This document shows positions 41,335 through 50,332 of a DNA stretch of 64,000 nucleotides, in pieces; the first letter of the stretch is position 1, and the number at the start of each line of letters is the position of its first letter. Source of the DNA: Pseudomonas sp. NKUCC02_KPG (GTDB taxonomy: Bacteria > Pseudomonadota > Gammaproteobacteria > Pseudomonadales > Pseudomonadaceae); the NCBI RefSeq assembly GCF_019345465.1, contig NZ_JAHKRC010000013.1:62001-126000 (forward strand), written 5' to 3'. The notes under the pieces were generated by a model, which did not search any database, was not told the origin of the DNA, and worked only from the letters and a program-made list of their open reading frames with translations. The translations under genes and the position numbers were made by a program.

Positions 41335-41673
41335 ATGTCCCATCTGGAAGTCGTCAACCACTCATCACGCCCCGACGTCTGGGCCAGCAACGCAGCGCCT
41401 TGCCCGGTGCGCTATCGCATCCAGGCGGACGCCGATGCTGATGTCTTGTGCCGTGTGCTCAATCTGTTTGCCTTGCAGCAATTGATCCCGCATCAGGTGG
41501 AAGTGGTGCGCGATCAGGACACATTGAGCATTGAAATCGAAAGCCATGAGCAGAGCTGGCACCGGGCTCAGGTCATGGGTGAGAAATTGCGCAATCTGAT
41601 CAGTGTCTTCGACATGGAGCTGCACCCCGTGCAGGCGGCCAAAGCGTCTTTTCTGCAGGTCTCGGGGCAATAG
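41335..41673 (+). CDS. ACT-like domain protein
   Basis: This 112-residue protein has one compact domain. CPVRYRIQADADADVLCRVLNLFALQQLIPHQVEVVRDQDTLSIEIESHEQSWHRAQVMGEKLRNLISV follows a beta-alpha-beta-beta-alpha-beta pattern like the acetolactate-synthase small subunit (IlvH/IlvM) ACT domain. No catalytic domain is attached, so it may bind an amino acid. AACAGGAGCG precedes the ATG. It is divergent from the Lrp-family regulator, and I infer it is the regulated target. Confidence 0.65.
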   Translation: MSHLEVVNHSSRPDVWASNAAPCPVRYRIQADADADVLCRVLNLFALQQLIPHQVEVVRDQDTLSIEIESHEQSWHRAQVMGEKLRNLISVFDMELHPVQAAKASFLQVSGQ

Positions 41674-41774
41674 TTCGCAACCATTGGGCACGTGAAGGTG
41701 AAAGCAGCGCGACTAGGCTTTGAAGCTCACAGCCAGACAAGGATCCGTCTGAGCCGGTGCCCAAAGGAGCTTTT

Positions 41775-43541
41775 ATGCGCATCCCCCCGCCCCAAGACCA
41801 ATGGCTGGACCTCAACGACCTGTTGACCGCGTTGCTGGCCAAAAACCGTATCCCCCACAGTTGTGCCGAACAGGTATTGATCACCGGGCGAGAAGCGTGC
41901 AATGCAGCCTTGCATCCGCTGGTGTTTCTGGCAGGACAACAGCTCTGTGACCCCAGCCGAGGGGGCAAGATCCTGGATCTTGAAACCCTCACCGCCTGGC
42001 TCGCCAGCCACGCCGGACACCCCTACCTGCGCATTGACCCGCTCAAGATCGATGTCACCACAGTGACCGGGCTGATGTCCTTCGCCTTCGCCCAGCGTCA
42101 TGGAATCCTCGCGGTGGCTGCCGATGATTCGAGCATCACCATCGCCAGCTGCCAGCCCTGGGTCAGCAGTTGGGAGGCTGATTTGCACCCGTTGCTCAAG
42201 CGTCCTATCAAACGGGTCATTGCAAACCCCCTCGAAATCCAGCGCCTGAGCACGGAGTTTTTCCAACTGGCCAAATCGGTCAACGGTGCCGCACTCAACG
42301 ATCAGAAAACCAGCCCCCAGACCAACCTCGAACAATTGCTGACCTTGGGTACAGGCGCCCGCGAGCCGGATGCCAACGACGCGCACATTGTGAATATCGT
42401 CGACTGGTTGTTTCAGTACGCCTTTGAGCAACGTGCCAGCGATATCCACATTGAACCCCGGCGGGAACAAGGCTGTGTGCGCTTTCGCATCGATGGGGTG
42501 CTGCATAACGTCTACCAGTTCCCGCCGCAGGTGACCGTGGCTGTCGTCAGTCGCCTCAAGAGCCTGGGCCGGATGAATGTCGCCGAAAAACGCAAACCTC
42601 AGGACGGTCGAATAAAAACCAGGCCCCCGGGTGCCGCTGAAGTTGAGCTGAGACTCGCCACCCTGCCCACCGCGTTTGGCGAAAAAATGGTGATGCGTAT
42701 TTTTGATCCGCAGGTACTGCTCAAAGATTTCGACCAGTTGGGCCTGTGCCCCGAAGACCTGCAACGTTGGCAACCAATGACCCGCCAGCCCAACGGCATT
42801 ATTTTGATCACCGGCCCTACCGGTTCGGGTAAAACCAGCACCCTGTATGCAACGCTCAAACAACTGGCCACTCCAGAAATCAACCTGTGCACTCTCGAAG
42901 ACCCCATCGAGATGATTGAACCGGCCTTTAATCAAATGCAGGTTCAACCCAACATCGACCTGAACTTCGCCAACGGCGTGCGTGCATTGATGCGCCAGGA
43001 TCCGGACATCATCATGCTCGGGGAAATACGTGACCTGGAGACCGCGCAGATGGCCATTCAGGCTGCGCTGACCGGACATCTGGTGCTTTCTACCCTGCAT
43101 ACCAATGATGCGCCCAGCGCTATCAGCCGCCTGCAGGAACTGGGAGTAGCGGCCTATTTGATAAAAGCCACGTTGCTGGGGGTCATGGCCCAGCGTCTGG
43201 TCAGAACGCTGTGCCCTGACTGCAGGGCCGAGCAGCCACTGGATCCGGGGGACTGGCAGGACTTTGCCCCGGCCTGGTCCGACTCACCGCCCACCTGCAC
43301 CTGGCGGGCCACTGGCTGCACACAGTGTCGGGACACCGGATACAGCGGGCGAGTCGGCATTTACGAAATCATGGTGATGAGCGAAAAGCTCAAGTCCCTG
43401 ATTGGCCCCGACACCGACCTCAACGCCATGCGTCGCCAGGCCTGCGCACAAGGCATGATCAGCCTGAGGCTGGCCGCCGCTCAAAAAGTCGCCGCTGGAA
43501 CAACCTCAATGCCAGAAGCAATTCGAGTTACCCCCGCGTAG
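41775..43541 (+). CDS. Orphan GspE/PilB-type secretion ATPase
   Basis: This 588-residue ATPase has an N-terminal MshEN-like region (about 30-150, LDLETLTAWLASHAGHPYLRIDP). The hexamer core follows: ASDIHIEPRREQGCVRFRIDGVL, Walker A GPTGSGKTS at about 347, the Asp box LCTLEDPIEM, Walker B DPDIIMLGEIRDLETAQMA and the His box TGHLVLSTLHTND. A zinc motif (CPDC ... CTQC) stands near the C-terminus, as in GspE/PilB. AAAGGAG precedes the ATG at 41775; an in-frame GTG at 41757 is less likely. No other type II secretion or pilus gene is near. I recall a similar orphan (PA5210) in P. aeruginosa. Confidence 0.88.
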   Translation: MRIPPPQDQWLDLNDLLTALLAKNRIPHSCAEQVLITGREACNAALHPLVFLAGQQLCDPSRGGKILDLETLTAWLASHAGHPYLRIDPLKIDVTTVTGLMSFAFAQRHGILAVAADDSSITIASCQPWVSSWEADLHPLLKRPIKRVIANPLEIQRLSTEFFQLAKSVNGAALNDQKTSPQTNLEQLLTLGTGAREPDANDAHIVNIVDWLFQYAFEQRASDIHIEPRREQGCVRFRIDGVLHNVYQFPPQVTVAVVSRLKSLGRMNVAEKRKPQDGRIKTRPPGAAEVELRLATLPTAFGEKMVMRIFDPQVLLKDFDQLGLCPEDLQRWQPMTRQPNGIILITGPTGSGKTSTLYATLKQLATPEINLCTLEDPIEMIEPAFNQMQVQPNIDLNFANGVRALMRQDPDIIMLGEIRDLETAQMAIQAALTGHLVLSTLHTNDAPSAISRLQELGVAAYLIKATLLGVMAQRLVRTLCPDCRAEQPLDPGDWQDFAPAWSDSPPTCTWRATGCTQCRDTGYSGRVGIYEIMVMSEKLKSLIGPDTDLNAMRRQACAQGMISLRLAAAQKVAAGTTSMPEAIRVTPA

Positions 43542-43639
43542 TTGAATTGTTTTGACTAAAATCTAATCAGTTACGCGAATTTTTTGATCGTTACACGCCT
43601 CGTTCGTTTGATTCTTACACCTCAAAACAAGGAATGGTT

Positions 43640-44560
43640 ATGCAAGCGGGTACTGTGATCCTGTTATTTGTCGCCTTGGCTATCGCCATGCTCTTCATGG
43701 GCTTCAAGGTGGTACCGCAAGGATATCAATGGACGGTGGAGCGCTTTGGCCGCTACACCAACACCCTGAAGCCGGGCCTGAACATCATCATTCCGGTGAT
43801 GGACCGCATCGGGCGCAAGATCAACGTGATGGAAAGCGTGCTGGACATCCCGCCACAAGAAGTGATCACCGCCGATAACGCCACCGTACAAATCGATGCC
43901 GTGTGTTTTTTCCAGGTCGTCAACACGGCTCAGGCCGCGTATGAGGTCAACAACCTCGAACACGCCATTCGCAACCTGCTGCAAACCAACATCCGTACCG
44001 TATTGGGTTCGATGGAGCTGGATGCCATGCTCAGCCAGCGTGACGGCATCAATGAAAAGCTGCTGCGCACCGTTGATGAAGCAACAGCGCCCTGGGGCAT
44101 CAAGATCACCCGCATCGAGATCAAGGACATCAGCCCGCCGGCCGACCTGATGGCCGCCATGTCCGGGCAGATGAAAGCCGAACGTATCAAGCGAGCACAA
44201 ATCCTTGAGGCTGAAGGGCTCAGAGCCGCAGCAATCCTGACTGCCGAAGGCAAAAAACAGGCACAGATCCTCGAAGCAGAAGGTGGTCGTCAGGCTGCGT
44301 TTCTCGAGTCAGAAGCCCGAGAGCGCCAGGCTGAAGCCGAAGCACGGGCCACCCAGGTGGTATCCGAAGCCATTGCCTCGGGCAACGTGCAGGCGATCAA
44401 CTACTTTGTTGCGCAAAAATATATCGATGCCCTGGGCAAGCTGGCCTCTGCCAACAACAGCAAAGTCATCCTCATGCCGCTGGAGGCCAGCCAGGTCATC
44501 GGCGCAGTGGGCGGTATCGGCGAAATCGTCAAAGCCACCTTTGATACCAAGAAGGTCTGA
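43640..44560 (+). CDS. qmcA: SPFH/Band 7 membrane protease modulator, QmcA-like
   Basis: This 306-residue protein has one N-terminal membrane helix (about residues 3-22) and an SPFH domain (VVPQGYQWTVERFGRYTNTLKPGLNIIIP, DNATVQIDAVCFFQV). A long coiled coil follows (KAERIKRAQILEAEGLRAAAILTAEGKKQAQILEAEGG), ending in ALGKLASANNSKVILMPLEASQV. It resembles E. coli QmcA (YbbK partner) and acts in membrane microdomains and protease control. AAGGA lies best in front of the ATG at 43640; an ATG at 43634 is close to it. The nfeD gene follows 3 nt later. Confidence 0.92.
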   Translation: MQAGTVILLFVALAIAMLFMGFKVVPQGYQWTVERFGRYTNTLKPGLNIIIPVMDRIGRKINVMESVLDIPPQEVITADNATVQIDAVCFFQVVNTAQAAYEVNNLEHAIRNLLQTNIRTVLGSMELDAMLSQRDGINEKLLRTVDEATAPWGIKITRIEIKDISPPADLMAAMSGQMKAERIKRAQILEAEGLRAAAILTAEGKKQAQILEAEGGRQAAFLESEARERQAEAEARATQVVSEAIASGNVQAINYFVAQKYIDALGKLASANNSKVILMPLEASQVIGAVGGIGEIVKATFDTKKV

Positions 44561-44563
44561 TTC

Positions 44564-45013
44564 ATGTGGGAGTTTCTGCAACACCTGAACTACTGGGACT
44601 GGCTGGCGCTGGGCACCGCGCTGTTGATCCTGGAGGTTTTTGGCGCCGGTGGTTATCTGCTGTGGACAGGTATTGCCGGCATCATCGTCGGGGCTTTGAC
44701 CTTTCTGGTCCCCGAGCTGCCATGGACCCTGCAACTTCCATTGTTTGGAGTGCTGGCAATCCTCACGGCGGTGTACTGGTGGCGGCGACAGCGCGGCAAG
44801 GTCGAGAGTGGCGACCAACCAAACCTGAATCGTCGCGGCCATGAGCTGATCGGCCGTACCTTCATCGTTCAACAGGCGATTGTGGAGGGACGGGGTAAAA
44901 TCAAGGTCGGCGACAGCGTATGGATGGCCGTAGGGCCTGACGCTGCGGTGGGTACGCCCGTGCGTGTTACCGCCCAGAATGGAACAGTATTAAGCGTAGA
45001 AATTGTACCGTGA
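44564..45013 (+). CDS. NfeD-family short membrane protein (YbbK-like)
   Basis: This 149-residue protein has two membrane segments (about residues 12-35 and 38-72) and a C-terminal OB-fold NfeD domain (GRTFIVQQAIVEGRGKIKVGDSVWMAVGPDA, then VGTPVRVTAQNGTVLSVEIV). It pairs with the SPFH protein encoded 3 nt upstream; in E. coli the equivalent pair is QmcA/YbbK. The ATG at 44564 is close to the stop of that gene, indicating one transcript. Confidence 0.9.
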   Translation: MWEFLQHLNYWDWLALGTALLILEVFGAGGYLLWTGIAGIIVGALTFLVPELPWTLQLPLFGVLAILTAVYWWRRQRGKVESGDQPNLNRRGHELIGRTFIVQQAIVEGRGKIKVGDSVWMAVGPDAAVGTPVRVTAQNGTVLSVEIVP

Positions 45014-45079
45014 CGTTACGGAACTCCTGAGCGCAATTTGCAATCAAACCTCGTAGCTAATCTATTCGGAGTCACCGTC

Positions 45080-45394
45080 ATGCGCCTCAAATATGCTGTA
45101 GCCGCTATCGCCTTGCTGTCTCTTCCTGTTGGGTCTGCAATGGCCGACAGCTTCTGGCGTAATGTGCTGTCTTCCGGTGCAACCACCGGCTCCACCTACC
45201 TGACCTTCAAAAAAGACCGCAAAGTCATCGCCGCTCAGGATGACGCGGGCAGCTTTGTTGCCAGCAACGGTTCGATTCGTGGCCCGTACCTGGAATCAGC
45301 CATGCAACAAGTGCGTGCTGATAATCCGAACATGAAAGTCAGCGACATGGACCTGGCCAACGCAATTCTGGTTAAAAACGCTACAGCGGAATAA
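45080..45394 (+). CDS. Secreted DUF2388 protein
   Basis: This 104-residue protein has a signal peptide (MRLKYAVAAIALLSLPVGSAMA). The mature part, DSFWRNVLSSGATTGSTYLTFKKDRKVIAAQDDAGSFVASNGSIRGPYLESAMQ, is typical of the DUF2388 family, which is common in Pseudomonas and of unknown role. The ATG at 45080 fits the signal peptide; an earlier in-frame start at 45038 would place residues before it. It is last before a REP pair. Confidence 0.85.
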   Translation: MRLKYAVAAIALLSLPVGSAMADSFWRNVLSSGATTGSTYLTFKKDRKVIAAQDDAGSFVASNGSIRGPYLESAMQQVRADNPNMKVSDMDLANAILVKNATAE

Positions 45395-45423
45395 CTGCCT
45401 TCCCACTTTGGAGGCAACTTCCA

Positions 45424-45511
45424 TGTGGGACCGGGCTTGCTCGCGATGCTGGCGACTTGGTTTGCCTGCATCAACCCGATGTGATGCTATCGCGAGCAAG
45501 CCCGCTCCCAC
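45424..45511. repeat. REP pair
   Basis: Left TGTGGGACCGGGCTTGCTCG (one change, AC for AG) and right CGAGCAAGCCCGCTCCCAC. It lies 29 bp after the DUF2388 stop. Confidence 0.9.
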
Positions 45512-45657
45512 CGTTCAACTCAACACACATCTCTCCCTGTGATTCAGCCGCCATACAGAATTTTCACCGGATGTGAGCGATCCTCCGGGTATGATCTTGA
45601 GCGCTATGCTATTGCTTTTGGTCACCCAAACTCACTCACATCGGACGTCACGCTTCT

Positions 45658-46800
45658 ATGAGCACGCTGCCTTTCCTGCCGTTTTCCAAACCCACCATTG
45701 ATGAAGCCACCATTGCTGCCGTGGGCGACGTATTGCGCTCGGGCTGGATCACCAGCGGGCCCAAGGTCCAGGCGTTCGAAGCACAACTGTCCGAGTACTT
45801 TGGCGGGCGCCCGGTGCGTACGTTCAACTCCGGCACCTGCACCATGGAAATCGCGTTGCGCATCGCGGGCATCGGGGCGGGCGATGAAGTCATCACCACG
45901 CCTATTTCATGGGTAGCCACCGCGAACGTGATTATCGAAGTCGGCGCGACGCCGGTATTTGCCGATATCGACCCGGTGACACGCAACATCGACCTGGCCA
46001 AGCTCGAAGCGGCCATCACCCCGCGTACCAAGGCAATCATTCCGGTTTACCTGTCAGGCTTGCCAGTGGACATGGATGCGCTCTACGCGATCGCCAAAAA
46101 GCACAACCTGCGCGTAGTGGAAGATGCGGCACAAGCCCTGGGCTCCAGCTGGCAAGGCGAGCGCATTGGCGCACGGGGCGATTTTGTATCGTTCAGTTTT
46201 CAGGCCAACAAGAACATCACCTCATCCGAGGGCGGGTGTCTGGTGCTGAACAATGAAGAAGAAGCGCGACTGGCCGAGAAATACCGTCTACAGGGCGTGA
46301 CTCGCACGGGTTTCGACGGGCTGGATGTGGATGTGCTGGGTGGCAAGTTCAATATGACCGACATCGCGGCTGCGATTGGTCTGGGCCAGTTTGCCCATAT
46401 CGAAACCATCACCGCCCATCGTCGGGAGTTGGCCAAGCATTATTTCGACTGTTTCGGGCCTGAGTTCGAAGCTCAGTACGGCGCACAACTGCCGGTAGCA
46501 GACTTCAACAACACCAACTGGCATCTGTTCCAGCTTGTGCTGCCTGAGCGCAAGGACGGACAGCCTGCACGTGCGACCTTCATGAAAGAGATGCAAGCCT
46601 TGGGTGTGGGCATCGGTTACCACTACCCGCCCATTCACTTGCTGAGCCTGTACCGTGCACAGGGCTTCAAAGAGGGGATGTTCCCGATTGCCGAACGTGT
46701 CGGGCGCCTGATTGTGTCGTTACCGATGTTTACGGCAATGACCAAGGCCGATGTGGAGCGTTCGGTGGCGGCGGTGAAAGCAGTTTTAAGCGTCGCCTGA
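45658..46800 (+). CDS. DegT/DnrJ/EryC1/StrS-family aminotransferase
   Basis: This 380-residue PLP enzyme is of the sugar-aminotransferase class. SGWITSGPKVQAFEAQL, FNSGTCTMEIALRIAGIGAGDEVITTP and VVEDAAQALGSSWQGERIGARGDFVSFSFQANKNITSSEGGCLVL are conserved, with PLP lysine Lys185 in NKNIT. It would place an amino group on a nucleotide sugar, as in ArnB-type or O-antigen pathways. ArnB-like motifs are present, but the other arn genes are absent here. It stands alone, so the sugar is unknown. Confidence 0.85.
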   Translation: MSTLPFLPFSKPTIDEATIAAVGDVLRSGWITSGPKVQAFEAQLSEYFGGRPVRTFNSGTCTMEIALRIAGIGAGDEVITTPISWVATANVIIEVGATPVFADIDPVTRNIDLAKLEAAITPRTKAIIPVYLSGLPVDMDALYAIAKKHNLRVVEDAAQALGSSWQGERIGARGDFVSFSFQANKNITSSEGGCLVLNNEEEARLAEKYRLQGVTRTGFDGLDVDVLGGKFNMTDIAAAIGLGQFAHIETITAHRRELAKHYFDCFGPEFEAQYGAQLPVADFNNTNWHLFQLVLPERKDGQPARATFMKEMQALGVGIGYHYPPIHLLSLYRAQGFKEGMFPIAERVGRLIVSLPMFTAMTKADVERSVAAVKAVLSVA

Positions 46801-46807
46801 CTCAACC

Positions 46808-46876
46808 TGTAGTCGTTGCCGCAGGCTGCGAGCTTTTGATTCCAAACAAAGCTCGCAGCCTTCGGCAGCGACTACA
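46808..46876. repeat. Inverted repeat of a second REP-like family
   Basis: TGTAGTCGTTGCCGCAGGCTGCGAGCTTT pairs with AAAGCTCGCAGCCTTCGGCAGCGACTACA, with a few mismatches, around TGATTCCAAAC. It lies 8 bp after the aminotransferase stop and 10 bp before the gcvH stop, between convergent genes. Confidence 0.88.
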
Positions 46877-46885
46877 CATTTGAGC

Positions 46886-47269
46886 TTATTCGCCGATTGC
46901 GGCTTTATAGCCCGCAGCATCCAGCAGTTTTTCCAGCTCGGCGGTGTTGCTTGGCTTGAGCTTGAAAATCCAGCTGGTGTACGGGTCGCTGTTCAACGAC
47001 TCAGGGCTGTCCGCCAGTGCTTCGTTGACGGCAATCACTTCGCCAGAGACCGGCGAGTAGATGTCGGAAGCAGCTTTAACCGACTCAACAACGCCCGCTG
47101 TATCGCCTGCGGCGAACACTTTGCCGACTTCGGCCAGCTCAACAAACACCACGTCCCCCAAGGCTTCCTGAGCATGATCGCTGATGCCTACGGTAACCGT
47201 GCCATCCGCTTCCAGGCGGGCCCACTCGTGACTTTCAGCAAAGCGCAACTCAGCAGGGATCAGGCTCAT
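46886..47269 (-). CDS. gcvH: Glycine cleavage system H protein
   Basis: This 127-residue lipoyl carrier moves the aminomethyl group between the P and T proteins of glycine cleavage. The lipoyl lysine Lys65 is in VVESVKAASDIYSPVSGEV. ESHEWARLEADGTVTVGISDHAQEALGDVVFVELPE-type (here ELAEVGK) sequence fills the first half. The ATG at 47269 matches the usual start MSLIPAELRF; a longer in-frame start to 47392 overlaps gcvT and is unlikely. gcvT is 62 nt upstream. No gcvP or glyA lies nearby. Confidence 0.96.
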   Translation of the reverse strand: MSLIPAELRFAESHEWARLEADGTVTVGISDHAQEALGDVVFVELAEVGKVFAAGDTAGVVESVKAASDIYSPVSGEVIAVNEALADSPESLNSDPYTSWIFKLKPSNTAELEKLLDAAGYKAAIGE

Positions 47270-47331
47270 ATTCAGTGTCCTCAAGAATAAATGTAGGCGG
47301 CGCACACAAGGTGCTTTCTCGCCAGTAAACG

Positions 47332-48414
47332 TTAGATCAGGGCTTTGCCCTGACGAACAAAAGTCGGTTTTACTACTCGAACCGGGTACCACTTACCACG
47401 AATTTCAACCTCGGCACGGTCAGCCGTTGCCATCGGAACTCGCGCTAGGGCGATCGATTTGCTTAGCGTAGGGGAGAAGCTACCACTGGTGATCTCCCCT
47501 TCGCCAACATTGGCGATGCGAACCACTTGATGAGCGCGCAAAACGCCCCGTTCCTCAAGTACCAGCCCCACCAGTTTGAGCTGCACGCCCCCGGCCTTTT
47601 CGGCTTCGAGCGCTTCGCGTCCCACGAACTTGCGCGAGGCAGGCTCCCAGGCAATGGTCCAGGCCATATTGGCGCAAAGGGGGGAAACAGACAGATGGAT
47701 ATCCTGCCCGTAGAGGTTCATGCCGGCTTCAAGACGCAAGGTATCCCGAGCGCCCAGGCCAATCGGTGAAATGCCTGCACCCACCAGATCGTTGAAAAAG
47801 GCCGGGGCCTGGTCGGCCGGGAGGACGATTTCGAGGCCATCTTCACCGGTGTACCCGGTACGAGCGATAAACCAGTCGCCGCTGCTCTGCCCTTCAAAGG
47901 GCTTGAGTTGCTGGATCAACTGGCCACGCGCCTGACTCACCAGTTCGGCCACTTTCTGTCGCGCATGGGGCCCTTGAATGGCCAGCAGGGCCAGTTCCGG
48001 GCGTTCCAACAGTTGCACGTCATAGCCCTGACGCTGAGCTTCCATCCAGGCCAGATCCTGATCCCGGGTGGCGGCATTGACGATAAGCCGATAACCCGTG
48101 GGCATCAGGTAGACAATCATGTCGTCGACCACGCCGCCCTGCTCATTGAGCATGGCGCTGTACAAGGCACGGCCAGGTGTATTCAGACGCTCGACATCAT
48201 TGGCCAGCAAATGCTGGAGCCACGCCTTGGCCTGAGACCCGGCGATGTCGATCACGGTCATATGCGAGACATCAAAAACCCCACAGTCGCGGCGCACCTC
48301 ATGGTGTTCTTCAACTTGTGAGCCGTAATGCAAAGGCATATCCCAACCGCCAAAATCGACCATTTTCGCGCCCAGGGCGAGATGCAGGTCATACAGAGGC
48401 GTACGCTGTCCCAT
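47332..48414 (-). CDS. gcvT: Glycine cleavage system T protein (aminomethyltransferase)
   Basis: This 360-residue folate enzyme transfers the one-carbon unit from the H protein to tetrahydrofolate. MVDFGGWDMPLHYGSQ, GVFDVSHMTVIDI, the GVVDDMIVYLM strand and YTGEDGLEIVLP are family motifs. LRLEAGMNLYGQDI is the folate site. The ATG at 48414 with GGAGAAACCC in front is preferred over the one at 48468. It is followed by gcvH in the same direction. No glycine riboswitch was recognised upstream. Confidence 0.95.
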   Translation of the reverse strand: MGQRTPLYDLHLALGAKMVDFGGWDMPLHYGSQVEEHHEVRRDCGVFDVSHMTVIDIAGSQAKAWLQHLLANDVERLNTPGRALYSAMLNEQGGVVDDMIVYLMPTGYRLIVNAATRDQDLAWMEAQRQGYDVQLLERPELALLAIQGPHARQKVAELVSQARGQLIQQLKPFEGQSSGDWFIARTGYTGEDGLEIVLPADQAPAFFNDLVGAGISPIGLGARDTLRLEAGMNLYGQDIHLSVSPLCANMAWTIAWEPASRKFVGREALEAEKAGGVQLKLVGLVLEERGVLRAHQVVRIANVGEGEITSGSFSPTLSKSIALARVPMATADRAEVEIRGKWYPVRVVKPTFVRQGKALI

Positions 48415-48567
48415 GGGTTTCTCCTTCCGGGCTTGGCGAGGGTGCGGACAGGCTGCGGAGCATTTCAAGCCTAAAAAATGGCTTTCTTACACTACGCAGA
48501 AACCTGATCTGACAGACAGACCGCACCGAATGCCGCGCATTGTAGCCGCATGAAGGAGGACTGGCAC

Positions 48568-50184
48568 CTAACCGATTCGATGTGCCGAGCGTCGAATCAG
48601 TCCGATGACCGGTAACAATCCGACCAGGACCAGCGTCAGGGCGGGCAACGAAGCCCTCGCCCATTCGCCTTCGCTCGTCATCTCGAAGATCCGCACAGCC
48701 AGCGTGTCCCAGCCGAACGGGCGCATGAGCAAGGTAGCCGGCATTTCCTTGAGCACATCGACAAACACCAGCAGCGCAGCGCTCAAGGTGCCGGGCAGCA
48801 GCAACGGCAGATACACCTTGAAAAACAGTCGTGGCCCACCGACCCCCAAACTGCGAGAGGCCTCCGGCAAGGAAGGACGAATGCGCGCCAGGCTGTTTTC
48901 CAGCGGGCCATAAGCCACGGCGATAAACCGCACCAGATACGCCAGCAGCAGGGCCGACAGGCTGCCCAGCAACAGTGGCTTGCCCGCCCCGCCCAACCAG
49001 CCCGACACCGGAATCACCAGCTCTCGGTCCAGATAGCTGAACGCCAACATGATCGACACCGCCAGCACCGAGCCCGGCAGGGCATAACCCAGGTTCGCAA
49101 GGCTGACCCCGGCACGAATGGCCGCCGTGGGTGCCTGGCGCCGGGCAAACGCGAGCACCAAGGCCACGCTCACGGTGATCAGTGCCGCCATGCTGCCCAG
49201 ATAGAGGGTGTGCAGGATCAATCCGGCGTACCGCTCATCCAGGTCGAATCGACCGCGCTGCCAGAACCACACGGCCAGTTGCAGCATCGGAATGACGAAA
49301 GCACAGGCAAATACCAGCAAGCACCAGCCACTGGCCAGCCACGCTTTGGGACCGCTCAGGTGATACAAGGCACTGACCCGGGGGCGTTCGTTACTGGCGC
49401 GGCTTGCCCCACGGGCGCGTCGTTCGCCGTAGAGCACCACCATGACCACCAGCAGTAGCAAACTGGCCAGTTGCGCTGCCGTAGACAGGCTGAAGAATCC
49501 GTACCAGGTTTTGTAGATCGCGGTCGTGAAGGTGTCGAAATTGAACACCGATACCGCGCCAAAATCGGCCAGGGTTTCCATCAGCGCCAGTGCTACACCC
49601 GCACCGATCGCCGGACGCGCCATGGGCAACGCAACGCGCCAGAATGCCTGCCACGGGCTTTGGCCCAGCACTCTGGCAGCTTCCATCAGGCCTTTGCCCT
49701 GGGCCAGAAAGGCCGTGCGCGCCAGCAGATAAACGTAGGGGTAGAACACCAGGATCAGCACGATGATCACCCCACCGGTGGAGCGCACCCGTGGCAACCT
49801 CAGGCCCATGCCAAACCACTCACGCAGCAGGGTTTGCACGGGGCCTGCGAAATCCAGCAAGCCGACAAAGACAAACGCCAGTACATAAGCCGGAATCGCA
49901 AAGGGCAACATCAGCGCCCAGTCCAGCCATCGTCTGCCGGGGAACTCACACAGGCTGGTCAACCAGGCCAGGCTGACACCCAGCAGCGTGACCCCGACAC
50001 CCACGCCAACGATCAGGGTCAGGGTGTTGCCCAGCAGACGCGGCATCTGCGTATCCCACATGTGGCTCCAGATCTGGGTATCAATGCTTTGCCAGGACAG
50101 CAGCAAAACGCTCAGTGGCAACAGCACCAGAGCGGCAATGACAAAAACCAGCGGATACCAGCGACGTTGAGCAGGATGGGCCAC
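48568..50184 (-). CDS. fbpB: Ferric iron ABC transporter permease (FbpB/SfuB type)
   Basis: This 538-residue inner-membrane protein is a fused double permease with about 12 membrane helices. Two EAA-type loops stand out: GLMEAARVLGQSPWQAFWRVALPMARPAI in the first half and LPEASRSLGVGGPRLFFKVYLPLLLPGTL in the second. This fits FbpB/SfuB/AfuB. The start is GTG at 50184, with GAGAG upstream. The gene follows fbpA on the minus strand with a REP pair in the gap. No ATPase gene is present. Confidence 0.9.
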   Translation of the reverse strand: MAHPAQRRWYPLVFVIAALVLLPLSVLLLSWQSIDTQIWSHMWDTQMPRLLGNTLTLIVGVGVGVTLLGVSLAWLTSLCEFPGRRWLDWALMLPFAIPAYVLAFVFVGLLDFAGPVQTLLREWFGMGLRLPRVRSTGGVIIVLILVFYPYVYLLARTAFLAQGKGLMEAARVLGQSPWQAFWRVALPMARPAIGAGVALALMETLADFGAVSVFNFDTFTTAIYKTWYGFFSLSTAAQLASLLLLVVMVVLYGERRARGASRASNERPRVSALYHLSGPKAWLASGWCLLVFACAFVIPMLQLAVWFWQRGRFDLDERYAGLILHTLYLGSMAALITVSVALVLAFARRQAPTAAIRAGVSLANLGYALPGSVLAVSIMLAFSYLDRELVIPVSGWLGGAGKPLLLGSLSALLLAYLVRFIAVAYGPLENSLARIRPSLPEASRSLGVGGPRLFFKVYLPLLLPGTLSAALLVFVDVLKEMPATLLMRPFGWDTLAVRIFEMTSEGEWARASLPALTLVLVGLLPVIGLIRRSAHRIG

Positions 50185-50226
50185 GAAGAACTCTCGGAAG
50201 GTGGTCAGGACGAGGTAAAAAACAAA

Positions 50227-50312
50227 TGTGGGAGCGGGCTTGCTCGCGATGCAAACACCGCAGTTTCCAATGAAACCCCGGCGATGCTATCGCGAGCAAG
50301 CCCGCTCCCACA
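50227..50312. repeat. REP pair inside the fbpA-fbpB gap
   Basis: Left TGTGGGAGCGGGCTTGCTCG and right CGAGCAAGCCCGCTCCCACA arms. Unlike the others, it separates two genes of one operon (fbpA then fbpB, minus strand), so it may lower the downstream permease level. Confidence 0.93.
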
Positions 50313-50332
50313 GGTATTGCTTCAGATTTTGA

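Noticed and set aside
48415..48567. Glycine riboswitch before gcvT
   Set aside because: The conserved glycine-aptamer core could not be found on the minus strand of this gap.
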